Part shown: in pieces, positions 34,211-42,487 of the stretch
How the letters are laid out: the number at the start of each line of letters is the position of its first letter
Position numbering within the stretch: the first letter of the stretch is position 1
DNA from: DATEKX01 sp963726785
GTDB taxonomy: Bacteria > Acidobacteriota > Blastocatellia > UBA7656
Assembly (NCBI GenBank): GCA_963726785.1
Contig: CAVSDJ010000001.1
Location: 496,001 to 560,000, forward strand
Direction of reading: 5' to 3'
DNA: 64,000 nt
The notes under the pieces: generated by a model
Databases searched by the model: none
Seen by the model: only the letters and a program-made list of their open reading frames with translations
What the model was told of the DNA's origin: nothing
Made by a program: the position numbers and the translations under genes

Positions 34211-35665
34211 ATGGCTCAGATGTTGATAGGCGGCGAGTGGGTAAACTCGCGCAGCGGCGACTATATTGAAGTGATGAACCCGGCTACGGGCGAAGCCGTA
34301 GACCGTGCACCACGCGGCACAAAAGAAGACGCGAGCGAAGCGATTGATGCAGCCGAAGCGGCTTTTGCAACTTGGAGCGAATGGACTCAAGCGAAGCGCG
34401 CGGATGTGTTGCGCCGCACCGTCGAATTGATCCGCGCAAACGAAAAAGAGCTTGCAACTTTGTTGACGCGCGAGCAGGGCAAGCCACTGCGCGAAGCCAT
34501 GCTTGAGATTCGCCGTTACGCGCACACGATTGAATACTACGCGGGGCTTGGAAAAAACATTCGCGGCGGCTACATACCGCAGATTGATGATGGCAAGTAC
34601 GGCTTGATTATCAAGCGACCGCTCGGCGTGTGCGGCGCAATCGTGCCGTGGAATTTTCCAGTCTCACTGATGGGAAACAAAATCGGCCCGGCGCTGCTGG
34701 CGGGCAATACGATGGTCATCAAGCCTGCAGAGACAACGCCGCTCACAGACCTGCGCGTCATTAAATTATTCCTCGACGCAGGTTTGCCTGCGGGCGTGCT
34801 CAACATGGTTACGGGTCAAGGCTCCGTCGTCGGCGAAGAGATCGTCACGAATCCCAAAGTGCGAAAGATAGGCTTTACGGGTTCAACCGAAGTGGGTCGC
34901 CGCGTGATGGCGTCTGCCGCGAGCGGAATCAAGCGCGTGACGCTTGAGCTTGGCGGCTCGGACCCGATGATTGTCTGCGATGACGGAGATATTGATGAAG
35001 CAGCGAAAGCCGCTGCGGTTGGTCGTTTCTTCAACTGCGGCCAGGCGTGCCTTGCAATCAAGCGGCTCTACCTGTTTGATTCGATAGCCGATGACTTCAT
35101 CGAAAAACTTGTCGCGCGCGTTAAGAAACTGCGCGTCGGAAACGGCCTCGCAGAAGGCACGATGATCGGGCCTCTGCACAGCCGCACTCAGCGCGACGAA
35201 ATCGAGTCTCAGGTTCAGGACGCTGTTGATCGAGGCGCGCGAGTGCTTGTCGGAGGCGAGCGACTCAGCGGCGGCGAATTTGACAGCGGGCACTTTTACG
35301 CGCCGACCGTGCTTGCGGATGTGGCCGAAGATGCGCGCGTTGCGACCGAAGAAGTCTTTGGCCCTGCGCTACCGATCTTTCGCGTCGGCAGTCTTGATGA
35401 AGCGATTGAGAAAGCCAACGATTCGATCTTCGGCCTCGGCTCGTCAATCTGGACAAACGATTTGAATCGCGCCACGCGCGCGGCTGAACGCATTGAAGCG
35501 GGCTACACTTGGATCAACTCCGCGCAGATAATCTACGATGAGCTTCCATTCGGCGGCTTCAAGCAAAGTGGGCTCGGCAAAGAGCACGGCACTGAGGCGC
35601 TCGATTACTACACCGAAACAAAATCTGTAGTTGTCAGTTCAAAGCCGTCACGTGAGAGAGGATAA
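34211..35665 (+). CDS. NAD(P)-dependent aldehyde dehydrogenase (second paralogue)
   Basis: The 484-residue enzyme is a close paralogue of the one at 32111. General base Glu246 and nucleophile Cys280 (NCGQACLAIKR) lie at the same positions, and the FTGSTEVGR cofactor turn is standard. It starts 3 bases after the POTRA gene with GGAGA upstream, and its stop overlaps the next start as TAATG. Two paralogues in one operon suggest two aldehyde substrates or an old tandem duplication later split by the POTRA gene. Substrates cannot be assigned. Confidence 0.92.
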   Translation: MAQMLIGGEWVNSRSGDYIEVMNPATGEAVDRAPRGTKEDASEAIDAAEAAFATWSEWTQAKRADVLRRTVELIRANEKELATLLTREQGKPLREAMLEIRRYAHTIEYYAGLGKNIRGGYIPQIDDGKYGLIIKRPLGVCGAIVPWNFPVSLMGNKIGPALLAGNTMVIKPAETTPLTDLRVIKLFLDAGLPAGVLNMVTGQGSVVGEEIVTNPKVRKIGFTGSTEVGRRVMASAASGIKRVTLELGGSDPMIVCDDGDIDEAAKAAAVGRFFNCGQACLAIKRLYLFDSIADDFIEKLVARVKKLRVGNGLAEGTMIGPLHSRTQRDEIESQVQDAVDRGARVLVGGERLSGGEFDSGHFYAPTVLADVAEDARVATEEVFGPALPIFRVGSLDEAIEKANDSIFGLGSSIWTNDLNRATRAAERIEAGYTWINSAQIIYDELPFGGFKQSGLGKEHGTEALDYYTETKSVVVSSKPSRERG

Positions 35666-36447
35666 TGGATTACAAGACCGTCATCTTCGAGCTATCCGAC
35701 CGCATAGCCACCATCACGCTCAATCGCCCTGACCGGCTCAATGCCATCAACGAAGAGATGCGTGAAGACTTCTCGCGCCTGTTCACAGAACTTCAAACCA
35801 ACGATGACATCGGAGTGATAATTATCACAGGCGCGGGCAGAGCGTTTTCGGCGGGCGGTGATATCGAATACTTCGAGCGTGAGTGGAACACAACGAAATT
35901 TCGCGCTGAAAATCACCGGCTCACTCAATTCTTCGACGAACTTGAGCTGATCGAAAAACCTGTGCTTGCGGCAATCAATGGCCCGTGCACAGGCGCGGGT
36001 TTGCAGATAACTCTCTCGTGCGACCTTCGCATAGCATCCGATCAGGCAAGATTCGGTTTCCGTGAAAACAATATCGGGCTGATACCCGGCGCAGGCGGGT
36101 GTTCGCGGCTGGTGAAACTGATTGGCTACGGCAAAGCAAAAGAATTGATCTTTATAGGCGAAATGATTTCTGCGGTCGAGGCGGAGCGAATAGGGATGGT
36201 TAATCGCGTAGTGCCACACGACGAGTTGTTGAGCCACACGCGCGCGCTGGCCGAACATTTACTTACAAGAGCGCCCGAAGCGCTTGGGCTTGCAAAACGA
36301 TTGTTATGGCATTCAGTAACGAGCGATTTTCAAACCGGTCGAATGCTTGAAGCGCTTGCTCAAAGCGTGCTCGTAAAATCGAAGGATCATCGTGAAGGCA
36401 TTCGCGCATTTCGTGAAAAGCGCAAGCCGGAGTTTAAAGGAGAGTAA
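35665..36447 (+). CDS. Enoyl-CoA hydratase/isomerase family protein (second of three)
   Basis: Crotonase-fold protein of 260 residues with the FSAGGDIEYF oxyanion segment. Of the two hydratase glutamates, the first is replaced by Gln114 (GAGLQIT), while Glu134 is kept (FRENNIG). That pattern fits an isomerase or a specialised crotonase better than a plain hydratase. The start overlaps the ALDH stop by one base, so the two are translationally coupled. It probably handles a ring-opened or branched acyl-CoA in the same pathway, which is inference from the changed residue and context. Confidence 0.88.
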   Translation: MDYKTVIFELSDRIATITLNRPDRLNAINEEMREDFSRLFTELQTNDDIGVIIITGAGRAFSAGGDIEYFEREWNTTKFRAENHRLTQFFDELELIEKPVLAAINGPCTGAGLQITLSCDLRIASDQARFGFRENNIGLIPGAGGCSRLVKLIGYGKAKELIFIGEMISAVEAERIGMVNRVVPHDELLSHTRALAEHLLTRAPEALGLAKRLLWHSVTSDFQTGRMLEALAQSVLVKSKDHREGIRAFREKRKPEFKGE

Positions 36448-36478
36448 TTAGGCCACGAATTGCACGAATGAAAAGAAC

Positions 36479-37327
36479 ATGATTGAAAAGCTTGTAGTGA
36501 TAGGCGCAGGAACGATGGGGCACGGCATCGCGCAAATAGCAGCGCAGGCCGGATTTGATGTTGTGCTCGAAGACGTGAACGAAGAGTTCGTAGCACGCGG
36601 CCTTGCTCGCATCAAAGACAATCTGAAGAAAGGCGTCGAGCGCGGTAAGGTGACCGAAGACGAAATGCACGCGGCATTGTCGCGCATACGAACTTCCACG
36701 AATCTCAACGATGCGGCAACGGCTGATCTAGTTGTCGAAGCCGTAATCGAAAAGCTCGACGCTAAACGCGAATTGCTCGCCGGGCTGGATCAAATCTGCA
36801 AGCCCGCAGCGATACTCGCAACCAACACATCATCTTTGAGCATTGCAAGCATTGCAACGGCTACCTCGCGCGCCGATCGCGTGATCGGGATGCACTTCTT
36901 CAACCCCGTGCACATAATGAAGCTGATAGAAGTCGTCATTGCCTCTGAGACTTCGCAGGAAACTCTTTCGGCTGCGCTCGATGTCGCTCGGCGAATGGGG
37001 AAAGAAGCGATCACGGTCAAAGATGCTCCGGGATTTGCGACGAGTCGTTTGGGAGTTGCGCTCGGACTTGAAGCGATGAGGATGTTGGAGCAGGAAGTAG
37101 CAAGCGCGGAAGACATAGACAAGGCTATGGTGCTCGGCTATAACCACCCGATGGGGCCACTGAGATTAACTGATCTTGTCGGCCTGGACATACGGCTGAA
37201 CATTGCCGAGTACTTGTTTGAAAAGCTGAATTCAGAAGCGTTTCGCCCTCCTGATATTCTCAAACGCAAAGTCGCCGAAGGCAAACTCGGCAAGAAGACG
37301 GGCGAAGGCTTTTACAAATGGGAATGA
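36479..37327 (+). CDS. 3-hydroxyacyl-CoA dehydrogenase (3-hydroxybutyryl-CoA type)
   Basis: The 282-residue enzyme oxidises 3-hydroxyacyl-CoA to 3-ketoacyl-CoA with NAD. The N-terminal Rossmann motif VVIGAGTMGHGIAQIAAQAG binds the cofactor. The active-site segment MHFFNPVHIMKLIEVV and the C-terminal helical domain (GYNHPMGPLRLTDLVGLD) are those of the PaaH/Hbd family. It follows the second crotonase and precedes the third, so hydration and oxidation steps are contiguous. A thiolase that would complete the cycle is not in this window. Confidence 0.93.
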   Translation: MIEKLVVIGAGTMGHGIAQIAAQAGFDVVLEDVNEEFVARGLARIKDNLKKGVERGKVTEDEMHAALSRIRTSTNLNDAATADLVVEAVIEKLDAKRELLAGLDQICKPAAILATNTSSLSIASIATATSRADRVIGMHFFNPVHIMKLIEVVIASETSQETLSAALDVARRMGKEAITVKDAPGFATSRLGVALGLEAMRMLEQEVASAEDIDKAMVLGYNHPMGPLRLTDLVGLDIRLNIAEYLFEKLNSEAFRPPDILKRKVAEGKLGKKTGEGFYKWE

Positions 37328-37348
37328 AAATTTGATTGGAGAGAAGAG

Positions 37349-38128
37349 ATGGCACTTGAAAATGTTTTGATCGAGAAACGTGGTCGCGTTGCAATCGTCA
37401 CCATCAACCGGCCAGATAAATTGAACGCGCTGAACACTCCGACTCGCAACGACATACTGGCGGCGTTTGACGAGCTTGAGCGCGACGACGAGGTGAGAGT
37501 AGTGATTATCACGGGCGCGGGCGAGAAGGCATTCATCGCGGGCGCAGATATAAACGAGTTCGCGGGCATGACTGCCGTGAAGCAACGCGTGGCAATGAAA
37601 GGCCGTCGCGCGTTCGACGCCGTTGAAGATTTTCCGAAGCCCGTCATCGCCATGATAAACGGTTTTGCGTTGGGCGGCGGGTGCGAGCTTGCGCTTGCGT
37701 GCGACATTCGCGTCGCATCATCAAGGGCCAAATTGGGCCAGCCTGAAATCAAGCTCGGCATCATACCCGGCGGCGGCGGCACGCAACGTTTGACGCGATT
37801 GATCGGTGAAGGGAAGGCGATGGAGTTGACGCTCACCGGAGACATGATCTCTGCCGAAGAAGCAGAGCGCCTGGGACTTGTGAACTACGTCGTCGCGCCG
37901 GAAGAGCTTGAGGCGAAGACGATGGAGTTAGCAAACAAGATCGCCGAGATGAGTCCCGTCGCGCTTGCGATGGCGAAACAATCTGTAAAGAACGCCGCGC
38001 GATTAGACCTTCGCGCAGGGCTTGAAGCCGAAGTTGATCTGTTCGCGCTCTGCTTTTCGAGCGAAGACAAAGAAGAAGGCGTGCGCGCGTTTATAGAGAA
38101 GCGGAAGCCGGATTTCAAAGGCAGATAG
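37349..38128 (+). CDS. Enoyl-CoA hydratase (third crotonase)
   Basis: Canonical short-chain enoyl-CoA hydratase of 259 residues. Both catalytic glutamates are present, Glu113 in GGGCELALA and Glu133 in QPEIKLG, and the oxyanion segment FIAGADI is intact. It follows the dehydrogenase by 22 bases with GGAGAGAAGAG upstream and closes the operon, ahead of a strong hairpin. Together the genes encode a short acyl-CoA oxidation module, possibly for branched or aromatic acids. Confidence 0.94.
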   Translation: MALENVLIEKRGRVAIVTINRPDKLNALNTPTRNDILAAFDELERDDEVRVVIITGAGEKAFIAGADINEFAGMTAVKQRVAMKGRRAFDAVEDFPKPVIAMINGFALGGGCELALACDIRVASSRAKLGQPEIKLGIIPGGGGTQRLTRLIGEGKAMELTLTGDMISAEEAERLGLVNYVVAPEELEAKTMELANKIAEMSPVALAMAKQSVKNAARLDLRAGLEAEVDLFALCFSSEDKEEGVRAFIEKRKPDFKGR

Positions 38129-38142
38129 CCGATAGAATCTTG

Positions 38143-38185
38143 ATGCTTGTTAAGAGGCGAGATGAGCACGCCTCTTAACAAGCAT
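38143..38185. terminator. Bidirectional terminator after the catabolic operon
   Basis: A perfect 17-bp stem (ATGCTTGTTAAGAGGCG, 38143-38159, with 38169-38185) closes a 9-base loop. It lies between genes that end towards each other at 38128 (+) and 38212 (-). Confidence 0.82.
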
Positions 38186-38211
38186 GTGTGTGCAATATCC
38201 CGCTCAATGCC

Positions 38212-39750
38212 TCACATATTCATGTCATCAGCTTCGAGCCGTGATTTTAGATCGGGGTTCTTCTCAATCGCATAGTTTGTCAGGATTGAGAAATAAGCTT
38301 TCAGCCTCGTGAGCGGTGAAGGGCAAAGATCGGCGGCCTGTCGGGCTTGCCTGTATAAATGCGAAAGAGCCAAAGATTGAGAGATGCCAGCGAAAGCAAC
38401 AGAACGATCACCCTCATCCTTGATTCCGCGAGCTATGGCCATTGCTTCTTCTGTTTTGCCTGCGAGGGCCAAACCTTGAGCTACAGCAGCCTGTTCCAAC
38501 GACGAGAAACTGGCCGCGCTCTTTACAATATCGTTTTGACCGGGTTTACCTGCCTCGTTGAGCCTGTGAATAATTTTAGTAATCGCTGCGTATCGCTGGC
38601 CGTAACTTTCATTAATTGAGCGCGCGAGCTTCATGGCTTCATCCTGATTGCCCTGTTTGGCGAGAGCTTCGGTTATCTCCTCATAAGCCCACGCTTGTTC
38701 GTTATCATCTTTACATTCTCGAATCACGATCATAGCTTCACTGGTCATTTCCGCATGAGCAAGACATATACTGATATAGGCGATGGCTTTGTCGTGTGCC
38801 AGGTCAGTATTAATGCTACGCGCGGCGATTAGCGCTTCGTTCAACGTCTTTTGCGCTTCGTCTTTTTTGCCTGCTTTGTTTAATCCCTCGGTTACCTTTC
38901 CAAGCGAAAGAGCCAGCCCGAAATTATCTTTAATTTTATGCGCGATGGCATTCGCTTCATCTATACGGCCAGAATCTGTGAAAGCTTCGACCACTGCGAT
39001 CAAGGTTTGTGATCGAGAAGCTTCATCTCCAATCTCTTGCAACGCTTCTAAAGCCTCATTCACTTTCCCGGCTTTCGCCAACTCTTCGATTACGGTTTCA
39101 AGCGAGATTTCGCGGGCCATCTTCTCCTTGATCTTGCGCACCGTAGCTAAAGCCTCCGCGCTTTTACCGGCTTTAGCTAAGGCCTCGGCTATTTTGCCTA
39201 ACGCCTCATTTAAAGAATGGCCCCCCTCGCCTTTGATTTGGTTTGCGACAGCCGTCGCCTCTTCCGCCTTGCCTGCTTTTGCAAGCTCTTTTGAGATTAA
39301 AGCCAGAACATCGCCTCGATCTTCGACATCTTTGATCTTATTAGCCTCGGCGACAGCTTCTTTGGTTTTACCTACACGAGCAAGAGCCATCGCGGTCATC
39401 ATAATTGTATCAGGGGCATTGCTCTTTATCTTGAGCACCGCAGCCAGCACTTCTTCTGTTTTTCCGGCCATACTCAAGCCTTCGGGAATGATAGTAACGA
39501 AATCCTCATCTGGCATTTTTTCTTTGAGCTTCTGAACAGCGGCGTAAGCCTCCTGAACCTTGCCTGCGTAAGCAAGCGCCCTGATCCAATGAACTACTAC
39601 AAGTATCTCTTCACCGTCAGCGGCAGCGGCGGCTTCTGTAACCGGGGCTTTTGAAATGAGTATCTGTATTTCGCTTTCATCTGATTGGGCTACGGCCATG
39701 CAACTCGTGAATATGAAGATGGAAATTATCAAGGTAGTGAGTAGTCTCAT
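38212..39750 (-). CDS. Exported helical-repeat protein (TPR/PPR-like)
   Basis: The 512-residue product has a signal peptide (about residues 1-21). FTSC near position 17 makes a weak lipobox. The rest is a solenoid of about twelve 33-38-residue repeats built on A-K-A-G-K-x-x-E-A followed by A-x-x-I-K-D. The consensus is close to TPR and also to the bacterial PPR-like pattern. No catalytic domain is seen. Such solenoids serve as protein-binding scaffolds, probably in the periplasm or at the outer membrane. It lies between the catabolic operon (convergent) and an S9 peptidase on the same strand, with a hairpin between the latter two. Confidence 0.75.
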   Translation of the reverse strand: MRLLTTLIISIFIFTSCMAVAQSDESEIQILISKAPVTEAAAAADGEEILVVVHWIRALAYAGKVQEAYAAVQKLKEKMPDEDFVTIIPEGLSMAGKTEEVLAAVLKIKSNAPDTIMMTAMALARVGKTKEAVAEANKIKDVEDRGDVLALISKELAKAGKAEEATAVANQIKGEGGHSLNEALGKIAEALAKAGKSAEALATVRKIKEKMAREISLETVIEELAKAGKVNEALEALQEIGDEASRSQTLIAVVEAFTDSGRIDEANAIAHKIKDNFGLALSLGKVTEGLNKAGKKDEAQKTLNEALIAARSINTDLAHDKAIAYISICLAHAEMTSEAMIVIRECKDDNEQAWAYEEITEALAKQGNQDEAMKLARSINESYGQRYAAITKIIHRLNEAGKPGQNDIVKSAASFSSLEQAAVAQGLALAGKTEEAMAIARGIKDEGDRSVAFAGISQSLALSHLYRQARQAADLCPSPLTRLKAYFSILTNYAIEKNPDLKSRLEADDMNM

Positions 39751-39836
39751 ATAGCCTCCGACCCAAAAAACATGCTGCTCTGATGCAGGAGTTCAATAAG
39801 TAGTTGCTATTATTGATTAACACAGGCAGGAATTTA

Positions 39837-39884
39837 ATCAACTATAACTATGATAGTTTCTTAACTGTCATAGTTATAGTTGAT
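39837..39884 (-). terminator. Hairpin after the S9 peptidase gene
   Basis: Arms at 39837-39856 and 39865-39884 pair over 20 bp with a single G-T wobble around an 8-base loop. It lies 23 bases after the peptidase stop on the minus strand and before the next gene's promoter region. Confidence 0.72.
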
Positions 39885-39906
39885 CACTTTTTCGATGCGC
39901 TGCTGA

Positions 39907-42205
39907 TTACTGTATCGGCGTGTCCGACTTTTGCTCTTCCGCGCCTTTCTTTAAATCGCCTTTCAGATGCGAATCGTACCAGGCGAGAATTCGCTTGTGA
40001 TAATCCTTCACTTCATCAACGGTCGTGGTCGGCATGCCGTGACCGCCGTTTGTATAGCTAACCCATTCGACCTCTTTGCCCAAACGACGAAGCGCGTAAT
40101 ACATCTCCATCGCCTGACGCGCCGGTACGTTGTGATCCTGTTCGCCCGTGATCAACAGCAGCGGAGTCTTGATGCGGTCGGCAAACATTATCGCCGATTG
40201 CTGAATGTATTTTTGCGGCTGCTGCCACAACGTCGCGCCTATTCGGTCTTGACTCTTTTCAGGAGCGTGGATGTTGCGAACTCCCAGGCGCGGGCTGTCG
40301 GTGTAGAAGCTCACCATATTCACCTTGCCCGAAATGTTTATCGCGGCCTTGAAACGATTCGTCTGAGTGATTAAAAGATTAGTCGCGTATCCGCCATAGC
40401 TCGTGCCCTGCACGCCCAATCGCTCAGGGTCGGCTATGGCCATCTCGATCAATTTATTTGCCGCAGCAGTCACTCCCTTGACCCACGCTTCGCCGGGATA
40501 GCCCGTCTCAAGCGTGACCGACGGCTGCATGACCGCGTAGCCGTTCGAGGTCAAAATGTTGATCGTGCCGCTGAACGTGTCGTCAAAGAATTGCTCGTAG
40601 ATGTTGAAGACGGTCGGATACTTTTTGCCCGCCTCGTAGTCCACAGGGTAGTAAAGCACGCCGTATGTCTTGTTGCCGTCTACGTCCAGGTACGAGATAA
40701 GCTCGGTCTTGCTCACTCGCTTATTTTTCAGTTGCGGATTCGTTTCCATCAGTCGGCGGACGTTTTTAAAGTCCGAGTCGGCGATGAAAAGATCGGCAGG
40801 CCGATTGCCTTCAGCGATGCTCAGTACGAATGTGCGCCCGTCTTTTGAGAGCCGACCGTTTGAATAGATTCGAGAGTCTTTGATTAGGTCTTCGATCCGT
40901 TTTGACTTCACATTGTATCTCACAATGCCGCGCTCCCATTTCGTTCGCGAGGCATAACTGAGATAGATGTTTTCGCCGTCGGGACTCCATTCGATCACTT
41001 GATAGCGAGGCGCTTCTTTATCTTCTTCGCCGGTTTTTACGAACATCTCTTTCGCGCCCGATGCAGTGTCTACCACCCACAGCCCCTCTTTGTTCGATGC
41101 GACGAGAAGCTCGCCTTTTGGATTTACGCGAACGACGTTGAATTTCTCTTTCTCTTTCTTTTGCTTGTCGGCATCTTTCGCCGCATCATCTTTAGATTTG
41201 TCGTCGGCTTTCTCTTTATCGTCGGGCTTCTTGCCCGTGATCTGGCGCGGTTCTTTGTCGTCAATCGAAGCGAAGAATATGTTGCCGTCTTTTGCATAAG
41301 CGTAGCGGCGGCCATCGCGCGACCACGCGGGGTTGATGCCTTTGGTTGATTTGATTATTGTGCGAGACGCGCCGCCTGCCGCTGGCATGATTCTGAACCT
41401 GATTATCCGTCCCGCCGATCACGTCATAATCGGTCTTTTTAGTTATGTCTTCCGAGAGAGTGATGAACGTGCCGTCTTCAGACAAATCATAAGAAGCGAG
41501 TTTTGTTTCCGGCAAAAGCTCGCGCGCCTGTGCGCTCTTCACATCATATGCGACGAGCGAGCGCGTAAGCGACATTCGCCGCAAATCTTCCCACGCGAGA
41601 AACGGTTCTTTGCTTGAGTGAACGACGACGGGGCCGCGAGTTTCCTGCTCGAATTGCGTTGCTGCTTTCTTGCGCCACTCGTCTGCGCGAAGCGAGAGCA
41701 GCAGTTGCGCGCTGTCGGGCGACCACTCAAGCTCTGCGTTGTCTGCCGCGATCTTTGCTTTTGGCAGATTGACGGTGATGATTTTGCCGCTTGCCCTTTC
41801 CCAGATCAGCGGCTCGAACATGTCGCCTTTAAGAGCGAATAGCGCGAGACGGCTTGCATCGGGCGACCACTTGAGGCCGCGAACCTGTCGCCTGCCAGGA
41901 AAAAGCCTCTGCGCTTTCGCCGTCTGCGTGTCAATGACCCAAACATCAACAAGCGACGGAGGCGTGTAGGTCGGGTCGCCGAATCGGTGATTGTCAATCC
42001 CTATCCGGTCACGCAGCGCGCCCGATGTTGCGGCAAGCCATCGGCCATCTTCGCTGAGGTCTGCGACCTGCACGTTTACGACATCGAGCATATCGTCAAC
42101 TGTGAAAGCCGAGTTCGCAGCTTGCCCGGCTGCCCGTATTGGCAATGATGTTAAAGACAGCGCGATTATCAAGACAGCGCAGGCGAGGTTGCGGCGATTA
42201 TTCAA
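39907..42205 (-). pseudogene. Secreted S9 prolyl-oligopeptidase-family peptidase, frameshifted
   Basis: The start at 42205 gives a signal peptide (MNNRRNLACAVLIIALSLTS) followed by a WD40-like beta-propeller. The frame shifts by one base near 41395-41405: GTDNQVQNHASG continues one way while the neighbouring frame reads RIMPAAGGASRTI. The second part runs cleanly to 39907 and carries the alpha/beta-hydrolase catalytic domain: Ser in GTSYGGYA, Asp in TGEQDHNVPA and His in NGGHGMP. Rejoined, it is about 765 residues, normal for S9 family dipeptidyl-peptidases. It would cleave peptides outside the cytoplasm. A single extra base is the simplest cause, and an assembly error is plausible because both parts are well conserved. 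Confidence 0.87.
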
Positions 42206-42297
42206 AGTACGCCTGGCAGTTTCTCCGTCGGTTTGTGAAAGTAGAGCTTGGGCACTCGCGGCGGAGGTAATCTACTCCGCGCCGCCGTGCGAGTCAA

Positions 42298-42393
42298 ATT
42301 CACCGCAGAGGCGCAGAGGACGCAGAGGCGGCGCAGAGGATAATTAACCTTCTCTGCGAAATCTCATGCGTACTCTGCGCCTCTGCGGTGAAT
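42298..42393. repeat. Inverted repeat, CCGCAGAGG family, in a divergent promoter region
   Basis: Arms at 42298-42324 and 42367-42393 (starting ATTCACCGCAGAGGCGCAGAG) pair over 27 bp with one mismatch. It lies between the divergent S9 and M14 peptidase genes. A second, imperfect GC-rich inverted repeat (about 42251-42293) lies beside it. Confidence 0.88.
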
Positions 42394-42487
42394 CTTATTG
42401 CAGGAGCGCTTCTCAGCCGCGCGATTCTCCGTTATAGTACCCCACGCGCTTCCTTGCTACATCATCACAATTGAGAGGTATGCCGAT

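Noticed and set aside
38783..39535. 250-codon open frame opposite the repeat protein
   Set aside because: It mirrors the periodic AKAGK repeats on the other strand and encodes low-complexity Ala/Ser sequence.
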